From Aphanomyces cochlioides (lineage: Eukaryota > Oomycota > Saprolegniomycetes > Saprolegniales > Verrucalvaceae): a stretch of 64,000 nt of DNA. The translations under genes were made by a program, and so were the position numbers. Position 1 is the stretch's first letter. Every line of letters begins with the position of its first letter. Positions 30,836 to 39,384 of this stretch are shown one piece after another. The stretch is from the NCBI GenBank assembly GCA_019828595.1, contig JAHQRK010000029.1, forward strand, positions 62,001 to 126,000. Reading direction: 5' to 3'. The notes beneath the pieces were generated by a model. That model did not search any database. It was not told the DNA's origin and was given only the letters and a program-made list of their open reading frames with translations.

Positions 30836-32050
30836 ATGGAAGCTTCAACGATTTTCACTGCCGATAGCGTACTCCCCGCGCAGACGTCGAGACCCATAAC
30901 TACACGAGGTGTGGGGAGCTCGATGTCTCCAGGGATTACTCTTGAGGGAGTGGATGGAGTTGAGATTTCTGTACCTATGACGCAATCATCCGACACTCGT
31001 CCTTCAAGTCCAGTTACAACTGAAGAACACCAATTTACTCCTGATATGTCCATTTTGAACTCGAGCACCCGCGAATTTGACCCCTTGGGCAATGACAATG
31101 GATCTCCGCTACCATCCCTCATGGATCTATTGGACGATGTTTCTGTTCCAGCCAGGCCACAAACGAATGCGACAACGGCTGATGCCCCAACCAACCGCCC
31201 ACGCACTCTGCGAATTCCAACCGACGATGATGACATCGATGAAGTGTTGTTTATCGATGACCACCGCGAAGTGGCATCAATGCGAAATCGAATTTCAACT
31301 ATTCAATACCAAGTCAACTGGAAGTTTCAACGCCCGGATGGACTCGACAAAGACTGGTTCGACGAAAAAGACCTCAGCGGGTGTCAAGAAGCCGTGGCGA
31401 TGTACCAACGATGGCGACAAGCTGGAGCCCACTTCCTCACGAACACTGGTCTCGCCCCAACGCTTGCTGAATTTCGAGCGATGGATCCTCTGTGGCTAGA
31501 AATTGGCAACAACAGTGACAAATCTTGTCTTGCGGCTGCAATCCGAATCGTTGCTACCAATTTGAATGTCTCCAATTTTGAGCTCAGCGAAGAAGTCATT
31601 TCGGGTTTCAAAGAGGCCCATGGAGTTCCTCAAGACGCGGGCATTCCCCCTTCCAAGATGCATGATTTTCTCAAGCTGGCATACACACATGGATTCCACT
31701 ACAACGACGCCATATTCTCCCGTCAACTGCTCAAGCAATCGGTGGGTGATCCAATTCGTGATATCTGTAGAGCGATATTGGATGAGCCTGACGGAGAATT
31801 CCTGGTTGTTTCTGTCACTGATTCAACATCCCATTGCTGGGTCCTCGCCAAGCGATACAAGCGCTGCATAGACCGAAGTCTATGTATGATCCAAGACAAT
31901 GAAAATGTATACCCCCTGGGTCAGATGCCAAGAGTCAGTATTATCCGACATATTCGCCGTGTTAGCTTACAAACACCGAAGAAATCGAAGTCCCAACGTC
32001 GAAGCGAATCAAGAAAACGAAAAGCCAAATTGATTTCCAATTCAGCCTAG
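30836..32050 (+). CDS. B ORF3, chromodomain-like plus papain-fold cysteine protease, 404 aa
   Basis: I chose ATG 30836; the frame is open further up (to a TTG at 30674) but without an ATG. Residues 1-130 are Ser/Thr/Pro-rich. Residues about 134-192 fit a chromodomain pattern: an acidic start (IDEVLFID), YQVNWK, DWFDEKDL, then C183 and a final helix. Residues about 222-360 fit a cysteine protease with order Cys-His-Asp: C231 opening a helix (SCLAAAIRIVATNL), H333 in SHCWVL, and D354 in MIQDNENVY. That order excludes a Ulp1 (C48) fold and suggests an OTU, C39 or related papain-like fold. The C-terminus is very basic. Elements A have no counterpart. Both domain calls are from pattern only. Confidence 0.7.
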   Translation: MEASTIFTADSVLPAQTSRPITTRGVGSSMSPGITLEGVDGVEISVPMTQSSDTRPSSPVTTEEHQFTPDMSILNSSTREFDPLGNDNGSPLPSLMDLLDDVSVPARPQTNATTADAPTNRPRTLRIPTDDDDIDEVLFIDDHREVASMRNRISTIQYQVNWKFQRPDGLDKDWFDEKDLSGCQEAVAMYQRWRQAGAHFLTNTGLAPTLAEFRAMDPLWLEIGNNSDKSCLAAAIRIVATNLNVSNFELSEEVISGFKEAHGVPQDAGIPPSKMHDFLKLAYTHGFHYNDAIFSRQLLKQSVGDPIRDICRAILDEPDGEFLVVSVTDSTSHCWVLAKRYKRCIDRSLCMIQDNENVYPLGQMPRVSIIRHIRRVSLQTPKKSKSQRRSESRKRKAKLISNSA

Positions 32051-32068
32051 CAGTTGGAAATGGGATGA

Positions 32069-32110
32069 GCCTTCGGGCAATATTAGTTTGTAGTTTACAT
32101 TAACTACAAA
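32069..32110 (+). promoter_or_regulatory. 3'-terminal double hairpin of element B
   Basis: Hairpin 1 is GCC-TTCG-GGC (32069-32078), a UUCG tetraloop. Hairpin 2 is TTTGTAGTT/AACTACAAA (32087-32095/32102-32110). An 18-base tail ending at the target site follows. In B' (3240-3398) both stems are kept with different bases, which supports a selected RNA structure, probably the RT recognition site. Confidence 0.55.
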
Positions 32111-32128
32111 TAGACTCCCCATTGACAT

Positions 32129-32761
32129 TGAGCTACAACCCCTTTTAAACGCTATATTCTGTCCTTGGTGACAAACATTCAGAATAAGACGAAAATATCT
32201 CTTTGGCGACTCACTACACGACGACGCGGATGCACACAAACTGTCTATACTCAAAACACAACAGAACAAACATTCACACGCATCAAACAACACACATCGA
32301 TTGTTTCTTGTCGACAGATAGTCTTGGAGAACACGCAGTATGTAGAATGCACTCTTTTCTAACGTGAACGATACACGTCTGGGTTTTACATCTAGACATA
32401 CTTGCAATCTACTCGAGTGTGAAAGGACACATTATACGTGTGCAGGATCTCTATAAATTTATAGAGGTACAACAATAAATTCTCGACAAAGTTGAAACTC
32501 ACGACACAAGTCAAGCAGAGTCGATTGAATTCGTTTTTTGCTCATAACTTTTGTTCTACTGCTCCGTTTGAGCTCCACCAACTCGCAAAATGCAGCTTTT
32601 GATTTTCTCTATCGTTTCCCGTCGCTCAAATGGCAAAACGACGATTGCGAAAAGAGGTATGGCCGAAAAACGTTGTCTTGTCCTTTTCGACACGTGCAAA
32701 ACAAGGATAAAACTTTGGAGCAGCAGGGTATCGATCCCTGTACCTCCCGCATGCGAAGCGG
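32129..32761. repeat. Array unit between B and A3
   Basis: 32129-32142 is the right target-site duplication of B. The standard spacer and the tRNA 3' half follow, cut at 32761 by A3. Confidence 0.9.
32716..32761 (-). pseudogene. tRNA-Ala 3' half, interrupted by A3
   Basis: Nt 73 to 28; the partner 5' half is at 41992-42034. Confidence 0.92.
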
Positions 32762-35198
32762 TTAACTGAGTATATTAAAGAATTAATATGGCCCAAAAGG
32801 GCCGCAAACTAGACTTTCGATTTTGGCTTCATAGGTCGCATAATAAATATGTGTTGCGAAATGTGACCTTGGAAGGTTCTTGTGGAAAATCGTCCAGTGT
32901 TGCTTAACCGAAATAGACTTGGGTGTGGGGTAATTTGGAGGAACCATGGCAGAAAGAAAATGTTGCATGGCGATTCAGGCTGTGAAAAAATTCAACAGTA
33001 TAGAGAAGAGCCATACAAGCAACTTTCTTTTCATGACCATCTTGATCCGAGTTGGTGGTGGCGAGATACGAGGCAATTTCGGGTTGACTGTGGAGGACTT
33101 GAAAATTTGTATACAAAAGTCTTGATAAAAATTCCAAGTGGAGGTACGCAGTGAAAAAGGCCAAGTAAATAAAAGCTTGAGTTGGGGTCGATCCATGAAT
33201 AAATAAATCGACAGGAGAGGAAGGCCAAAAATTGACAAAAGGGTCGAAACAGAGTAAAATCAGGCCCAAGGAAAATAAATTGGCAAGAGGTAGGAGCCCA
33301 AAAAATCCAAAAAGGTCGTGGCCAATTTAATTCGACCTCAGGAGGCCGAATTAAATCGCTGTAACCATGGGAAAAGCTGGGTTTGAGAGAAAAGACCATC
33401 CAAAATAAAATGTTCTTGGACGATTTGACCAGCCAAAAAAATCAACGAGGTCGGTCGTTCCATGACAAGCAAAGTTGATTTCAGGAGCGTCTTCATCGGA
33501 GTTGATGGTGGCGAGATAGAGGGAAAATCCCTTGTGGGTTGGGCTTTTGGGGTAAACCTCCCAAAAATAATAAAAAAGGGTAAAATATTTGGGAGGAGCC
33601 ATTTTGACATGCGCCATGGGCGGATAGGTCTCGAGCGCGAGCATCGTCGGAGCTGGATTTCGAACGGCGCCGCGGTGCATGGAGCCACTTGGCAGAATCG
33701 TAGCGACGATACGTACGAAGGATAGCGCACCATTAGAATCGCCATAGGTAGTGTGTAGCGGGAGAGCGCTAGCCAAAACCAGTGTTTTTTCCAATCGGGC
33801 GTCTCGGCGGCCAAATTTGAAGGAGTCATAACTTCCGAACGGCTATGAGATAGATAGCCATACTTGGTGTCCTCCATCAATGGAGGCTAGCGGTGGATGC
33901 ACCATATTAATCGGTGCATATAGAGTCGTGTAGCTGAAATGAGCTACGATGGTCGTTTTGGAGCCTTATCGGCTCAAAATGGTTTGGAATCGGAAGTTGG
34001 GTTCCTGTGCTGCTATCATGGTGCTTGATAGCTCAAATCCATCGCGAGGACATTCTCGAGCCTCTCCAACTCTAAGTTGGGCGATCGGAGTTGATTTGCG
34101 TTCAGGAGCCATTCCGATGAGTTTTAGCCATTTCACCAAAAGTTGTCGGGGCGACGGCAAGTAGGTTCCAGGGCTTCAATCATCGCTCTTGATGGCTTAA
34201 AACACTCGTCTAGCCATGATAGGATGGAAAAGAGTCATAGCCGGTCGATTGGAAATGATTTGCGACCTGTAGCCGACTTAAGGTTTTGTAGCCGGTGGAT
34301 AGGGGCGGTTGACATTTTGGATTGAGGATTGCGAGCAAACCAGGATGTTTCAGGGCGTTCTAACGCTTTGGCTAGTCGTAATAAGTGGTGGAGCCACCCA
34401 CTAGACCCCTAGATGTCACTCGGTGACCGTAGGGAAAGCGTTCGAGTTGTCCTGGTGTTTCACCGGTTTGGGTGACAGTCCAAAATGGGTTCGTGGTTTT
34501 GAAACCATAATCTGCAATATGTGCTAGTTGGTGTCGGCATAGAGCTCGATTCAACTGAGATAACAAGCCACTAAACGTAGAAATCCACGCAGTAGGTCGA
34601 GAGAAATTTCACTTTTGGTGACGGGTTGAAACCGGTTCAAAATGGGTGTCACCGGGTCGAATTTCCTTTCGAATTTTGTTTCGCGAGTTTGGCGAGGTTT
34701 GAGCACTCGCAAACTGGCACATCTTGAGGAGGAGACATGGGAGAATCTTTTAGGCACCGTGGCGCAATTTTCCCGAACAAAAAGTGTGCACTCGATTTTG
34801 AGATTTCGCCCCCAGGGGGAGACGTCGTAACAATTTTCAAAGTGTTGTTGTGAGAGAACCACTGCACTTTTTTGCAATCTAACGCTTGCGTTTGTCTGCT
34901 TGGGATGTCTAGCAACCCTGAAGACCATTAGAATGTCTGAAATGATCGTCAGAGCAATGCCAGAGTTGTCGATAGTTTTGCCATTTTGGGTGAACGGATA
35001 AAGTCAAGTCGATTTTGTGAACGACTCGGCATGAGATAAAGTTACTTGGTGTGTCCATAGAGCTCTGTTAGCTGGGGCTAACGAGCCATCAAACGCATGA
35101 AAAGGCCAAGTGGGTCGCGAGAAAATCCACTTTGAGTTTTCCCATTGGTTTGGGTGACTTAGGTGAATTTCTTCAAAGGTTGCAATATAACATGCCTT

Positions 35199-38100
35199 TT
35201 AAGGTTCCAAGGTCTCGTTTTGAGATTGTGGTAAGATTTGGGCAGAGAACCACTCATTCTGGTGCAAACTATGAAGCACCGATGTCAAGGAAGCCTTCGT
35301 GGAGTCGTCCAAGGAGGCTCGATTGACTTGGTACAGATGCCGCTTTATAATGTGTCCTGCTAAGCTGGATATCGTCATAGGTGTTTTGTTAGGTAAATCT
35401 GGACGGTAAATCCGGTCGCACCGAGTTTTCCATATTGTATACCAAATACAAGATAAAAAAATTGGCCACAGCAAATTAAATCCAGCTTGGAGGTCTTTGT
35501 CTTGGAGTGCTATAGGAGAGAAGAATATTTTTTCCATGGTAGTTGGCCAAGTAAAGTTAAGGGATCTGGCCATGGATTTAAATGGACTCCAACATGCTCG
35601 AGTATATGGACAGTCCAAGGTGAAATGTTTATACGTCTCCACTTCATGACAGAAAATACAAGTGTTCGGGATATCGTCCGAGTACTTGAATTTGTATCGG
35701 AGAGGTAAGGCTCGTATAAGCAGTCGATATATGAAAGCACTATACGTTGGCAGAATAAATTTGGGCTGCCTGTAGAATGCGACCACTTTAATATTTTCCT
35801 TGTGGGCATAAAAATCCGAGGGTACCAATAAATGCGCTGTGGGTAAAACCTCCTGAGCTGATTTGGATTTAAATTCATGAGTTAAATCATCCAAGGTGGC
35901 ATCAATAAAGGGTAAAAAGCCATCTTTAAAATTTCCAGCCCAAGTAATTTCGGTAGCCGTTTGCCGATAAGGTGTAGGCTGACGAAAATTAATTTCTGTG
36001 TCCTCGGGTGGAGATGGAAGGATAGACTTAAGTCTTCCGTGTAGAGCATACCACCATTTATGATCGGGAGTGGCTAAATGGCGTCTTGAGCATTGAGATT
36101 TAATCCAATCTAACAGGATTTTCCGATCCATAAGATTGCCATTTTCATCGAGTAGGTGGCGAACATGGGTAAAATTTAATTTTGCCAGTGATACAGCATA
36201 ATCATAAGTCTTTGGATAGCAGTGTTCAAAGACAGTTTTCTCCAAGGGTAAGAATTGATTGTGCCAAAGTGGAAAATTTCCATCGACTTGAACTGTGGGA
36301 AATTTAAGTGGGGTTGGAGATAAGGATAACCATAGTCGAGTAAATGCTGACCAGAGAGGTGGAACCTTATCTTGGTGGGATATGGCTTTGTACATACTAG
36401 AGTGTGGACTCATGAAAAGGAGATCATAAAAATTTCCCCATGGACTGAAGGCTCTGGAGAGTAAATATTCTCCAATGGATAGCCATGCTGGCAATTTCGT
36501 TTGACCATACGAGTTGTGAGGTGGTGCTAGGAGTAGCTTGAAGCATTTAAAGGTCATGACCCGGTGTAGTTTTGACCACCAGTGGGTAGACGATTTAAAT
36601 CCGAGACCACCTTGTGCTTTTGGAAGGAAAATAATGTCCGAGTTGAATTGATGCAAATAACGTTGAGTCGAATATGGATCAATTGTATCGCCGTGAATAA
36701 ATTGCTTGGCGACCTTGTCGAATAGTTTGGCATATTCTTTGTCGATCGGAATAAATTGGAGTTGATACCAGAGCACAGGAAAACAAATTGACCTTAGGAT
36801 TGTCACTTTTCCGGGTAGGGTTCGTGCTCGATAAGACCATAGTTGTGTTCTTGAGACCAATTTCTCCAATAGCGAATTTAAACGTGTTGTGGCTGTGATG
36901 TTGGGAGAAATTAAAAGGCCCAACGATTTAGCAGGTTTGTCATCAGTAATAGCCAAAGGTGCCAGGTCTGGAGGTAAATTGGCATGGGTTAATAATTCTG
37001 TCTTGGAGAGATTTAACTTGAAACCAGAGATATCACAGAATTTTTTGACGATGTCGAGTTGGAGTTGCAACGTCGATGTATTTTTGGAGTACAATTGGGA
37101 GTCGTCTGCATAATAGCTCCCGGTGTGAGTGTGATGACCAATTCGTATGCCCAAATCTTTTCTCTTGCGTATGGCTAAACACATAGGTTCTAGCGCCAAG
37201 ACAAATAAAAGAGGTGATAATGGGTCGCCTTGTAAAACACCACGTTGGATCTTAAATGGGTTGGATAAATGTCCATTGACAATAATTCGTCCACGACGAT
37301 TTGAATAAAGCACTTTGACCATGTTGAGAAAGGACGGTGGAAAATTAAATTCCTTCAGGGTTGCCAATAAATAGGAATGGTTGACCCTATCAAAGGCTTT
37401 TTCAAAGTCCAAGAGGGCCACAATAGACTCGGAGGAATAAAACTTCATAAAGTGATTCAGGTCTTCCAAGCGCAGTAAATTGGTTTGGATTGATCGACCA
37501 CGAATAAAACCTGTTTGATCCGGGTGGACTATCGACTGAATGATTCTCTGCATTCGTTCTGCAAGGACCATTGTGAGGATTTTCACGTCGATATTGACCA
37601 AGCTGATGGGACGGTAATTTTTTGGGAGTAGTTTGTCGTCCTTTTTGTACAGCAGTACAATTAAACTTGTCAATTGGGAGGGTGCCAAGTTGGAGTGAGA
37701 GTTGATTTGGTAATAGTATAGCATTTCCAAAGCCAGGGACCATTCATGGGGAAACATTTTCAAAATTTCGTAGGGCAGTGAATTTGGCCCAGGAGTTGAA
37801 TTCCGTTTGGAGTGTTTAATGGCAAAATAAAATTCGTTTGCCGTGAGAGGAGCCCCAATAAATCTCTTGTCGTCGATATTGAGTCGGCGAGATATCAGAG
37901 TTTTTAAATACTTGGCCATTCTTTCCTTGTCAACTGCCTCATGGTCGCCATACAGGTCAGAATAAAACTCGTGGAGTGTCGAGGAAATTGATTGTTGATC
38001 AGAAGCAATATTTCCATTGGACATTTTGAGTGCCTTGAAGGGAGATTTTTGTAAAGGGATTGTGCGAGGTGGCTTCAGGTGAAATTTGGTACACCTTTCC

Positions 38101-39284
38101 GCTTTCTCGAGATGAGTTTGCATAGCAGTATCTTCCCGTAGGACTTTTTTCCTGTCATGGTATTCATGTATGGCAGCTTGAATTGTTTTGATACGTGCCA
38201 TCAAGGACGCACATGGGGCGTTTTGGTAATCCCGAATCAATAAAGCCAAATCCATAGATAATTTCTTGAGAGGCCTTTGTTGATTTTCGACCAACTCGTC
38301 GTGTAGGTATTTTAATTGATTTCGCATGTTGGTGATCATGGTGTCGAAATGTAGACCAACATTTGAGTTTAATTGGGTCTTGGTAAGGAAGGTTTCAAGT
38401 TGACGAGAGATAATGAATTTGGCCTTGTCATTGTTGAGAACCCATTGTGGTGTTTTCCATGGACCAGGTCCCATTGATACTGCTGGACGTTTGGTCAATA
38501 ATTTGCAGGGAGTGTGGTCAGCATGAGGAATTAGTTCCAGGTGACGAAATTTCAGATGACGTAGGGATGCCATAGCAGACGAGATGAAAATATAGTCAAG
38601 CCGATTGACAAATTTTGGACTTGTGAAAGCACGTTTCAGTGGATTTTGTTGACGGAAAATGTCAACGAGGTGTAAATCTTGTAGCCATAGGTTGAGTTCA
38701 TATGAGCCATGAGTCGCATGAGTCGAAGGACGGCATGAATCTAATGTTGGGGAGAAAATAACGTTAAAGTCGCCACCAACAATATGAAAAGCTTCGGGTG
38801 GAAAATCGCGAGGCAGATCATTAAAAAAATCCACACGGTCGTGATAGTCGTACGGAGCATAGATGTTGTGAATAAAAACCGGGATATTGTCCAGAGTGGC
38901 CGATATAAGTAAATAACGACCACGGAGGAGAGGTTTGTCCCAAGAGTGGTTTAAATTGGTGCAATTGTCCAGAGGGCAGTCAGGATGAATAAATGTAGCA
39001 AGGCCTCCAGTAGGATGAGAGGTATGGCTGATGGAATAAATTGGCTCCTCGTAGAAGAAAGTGCCTTGTTGGTTGGTATGTTTTTTCCAGTAGAAATTGA
39101 TTTTGCCATGGTCGCTGGGGTAAGGCAGTCGAGTTTCTTGGATAAGTGAGATAGAGTTTTTGAGGAGAAAGTTCTTGAGAAGGTGGTGGAAAGAGTTGGA
39201 GAGACCATTTGTGTTGAGAGAAAACAAGCTAATATCCCAGTCGATAATGGCTTGTGGTAGCGCGTTAATTGTGGTCACGGTCAT
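35199..39284 (-). CDS. A3 ORF2, APE endonuclease-reverse transcriptase, intact, 1361 aa
   Basis: The APE domain (about 15-260) shows N24, E50, Y142 in IYAP, GGDFN (D172, N174), NRLDYIF (D230) and HADHTP (D256, H257), the usual catalytic set. The RT domain (about 535-800) shows KNYRPISLVN, LLDFEKAFD (D626), GVLQGDPLSP and YADD (725-728, D727/D728). A CCHC zinc-binding motif, C-x2-C-x7-H-x4-C, lies at about 1209-1225, as in many LINE ORF2 proteins. No RNase H motif is evident. It begins at an ATG 100 bases after the ORF1 stop. From the flanks, the enzyme would first nick the tRNA antisense strand between the bases opposite nt 28 and 27 (inferred). Confidence 0.95.
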   Translation of the reverse strand: MTVTTINALPQAIIDWDISLFSLNTNGLSNSFHHLLKNFLLKNSISLIQETRLPYPSDHGKINFYWKKHTNQQGTFFYEEPIYSISHTSHPTGGLATFIHPDCPLDNCTNLNHSWDKPLLRGRYLLISATLDNIPVFIHNIYAPYDYHDRVDFFNDLPRDFPPEAFHIVGGDFNVIFSPTLDSCRPSTHATHGSYELNLWLQDLHLVDIFRQQNPLKRAFTSPKFVNRLDYIFISSAMASLRHLKFRHLELIPHADHTPCKLLTKRPAVSMGPGPWKTPQWVLNNDKAKFIISRQLETFLTKTQLNSNVGLHFDTMITNMRNQLKYLHDELVENQQRPLKKLSMDLALLIRDYQNAPCASLMARIKTIQAAIHEYHDRKKVLREDTAMQTHLEKAERCTKFHLKPPRTIPLQKSPFKALKMSNGNIASDQQSISSTLHEFYSDLYGDHEAVDKERMAKYLKTLISRRLNIDDKRFIGAPLTANEFYFAIKHSKRNSTPGPNSLPYEILKMFPHEWSLALEMLYYYQINSHSNLAPSQLTSLIVLLYKKDDKLLPKNYRPISLVNIDVKILTMVLAERMQRIIQSIVHPDQTGFIRGRSIQTNLLRLEDLNHFMKFYSSESIVALLDFEKAFDRVNHSYLLATLKEFNFPPSFLNMVKVLYSNRRGRIIVNGHLSNPFKIQRGVLQGDPLSPLLFVLALEPMCLAIRKRKDLGIRIGHHTHTGSYYADDSQLYSKNTSTLQLQLDIVKKFCDISGFKLNLSKTELLTHANLPPDLAPLAITDDKPAKSLGLLISPNITATTRLNSLLEKLVSRTQLWSYRARTLPGKVTILRSICFPVLWYQLQFIPIDKEYAKLFDKVAKQFIHGDTIDPYSTQRYLHQFNSDIIFLPKAQGGLGFKSSTHWWSKLHRVMTFKCFKLLLAPPHNSYGQTKLPAWLSIGEYLLSRAFSPWGNFYDLLFMSPHSSMYKAISHQDKVPPLWSAFTRLWLSLSPTPLKFPTVQVDGNFPLWHNQFLPLEKTVFEHCYPKTYDYAVSLAKLNFTHVRHLLDENGNLMDRKILLDWIKSQCSRRHLATPDHKWWYALHGRLKSILPSPPEDTEINFRQPTPYRQTATEITWAGNFKDGFLPFIDATLDDLTHEFKSKSAQEVLPTAHLLVPSDFYAHKENIKVVAFYRQPKFILPTYSAFIYRLLIRALPLRYKFKYSDDIPNTCIFCHEVETYKHFTLDCPYTRACWSPFKSMARSLNFTWPTTMEKIFFSPIALQDKDLQAGFNLLWPIFLSCIWYTIWKTRCDRIYRPDLPNKTPMTISSLAGHIIKRHLYQVNRASLDDSTKASLTSVLHSLHQNEWFSAQILPQSQNETLEP

Positions 39285-39384
39285 GATTAATATTTGGGTT
39301 TTGATTTTTTGACTTCAAGTCGTTGTGTTGGTTTGGGTCGGGGTGTGGTGATTGTGGTTTTAATTGATTTTGTGTGTTGGCGAG

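Larger units (their letters stand above)
23998..32128 (+). mobile_element. Non-LTR retrotransposon B, full length (8.1 kb), three ORFs
   Basis: It is flanked by tgagctacaacccc (23984-23997 and 32129-32142), which is tRNA-Ala nt 14-1. Layout: 52-base 5' UTR, ORF1 24050-26514 (one frameshift), ORF2 26507-30622, a 213-base gap (30623-30835, no gene seen; cccagctg motif twice), ORF3 30836-32050, and a 78-base 3' UTR with a double hairpin. There are no LTRs and no poly(A). Orientation is opposite to the tRNA and to all A copies. Confidence 0.95.

Noticed and set aside
31500..31900. Ulp1/SUMO-type (C48) protease for B ORF3
   Set aside because: C48 proteases have the order His-Asp-Gln-Cys; here the candidate Cys precedes His and Asp.
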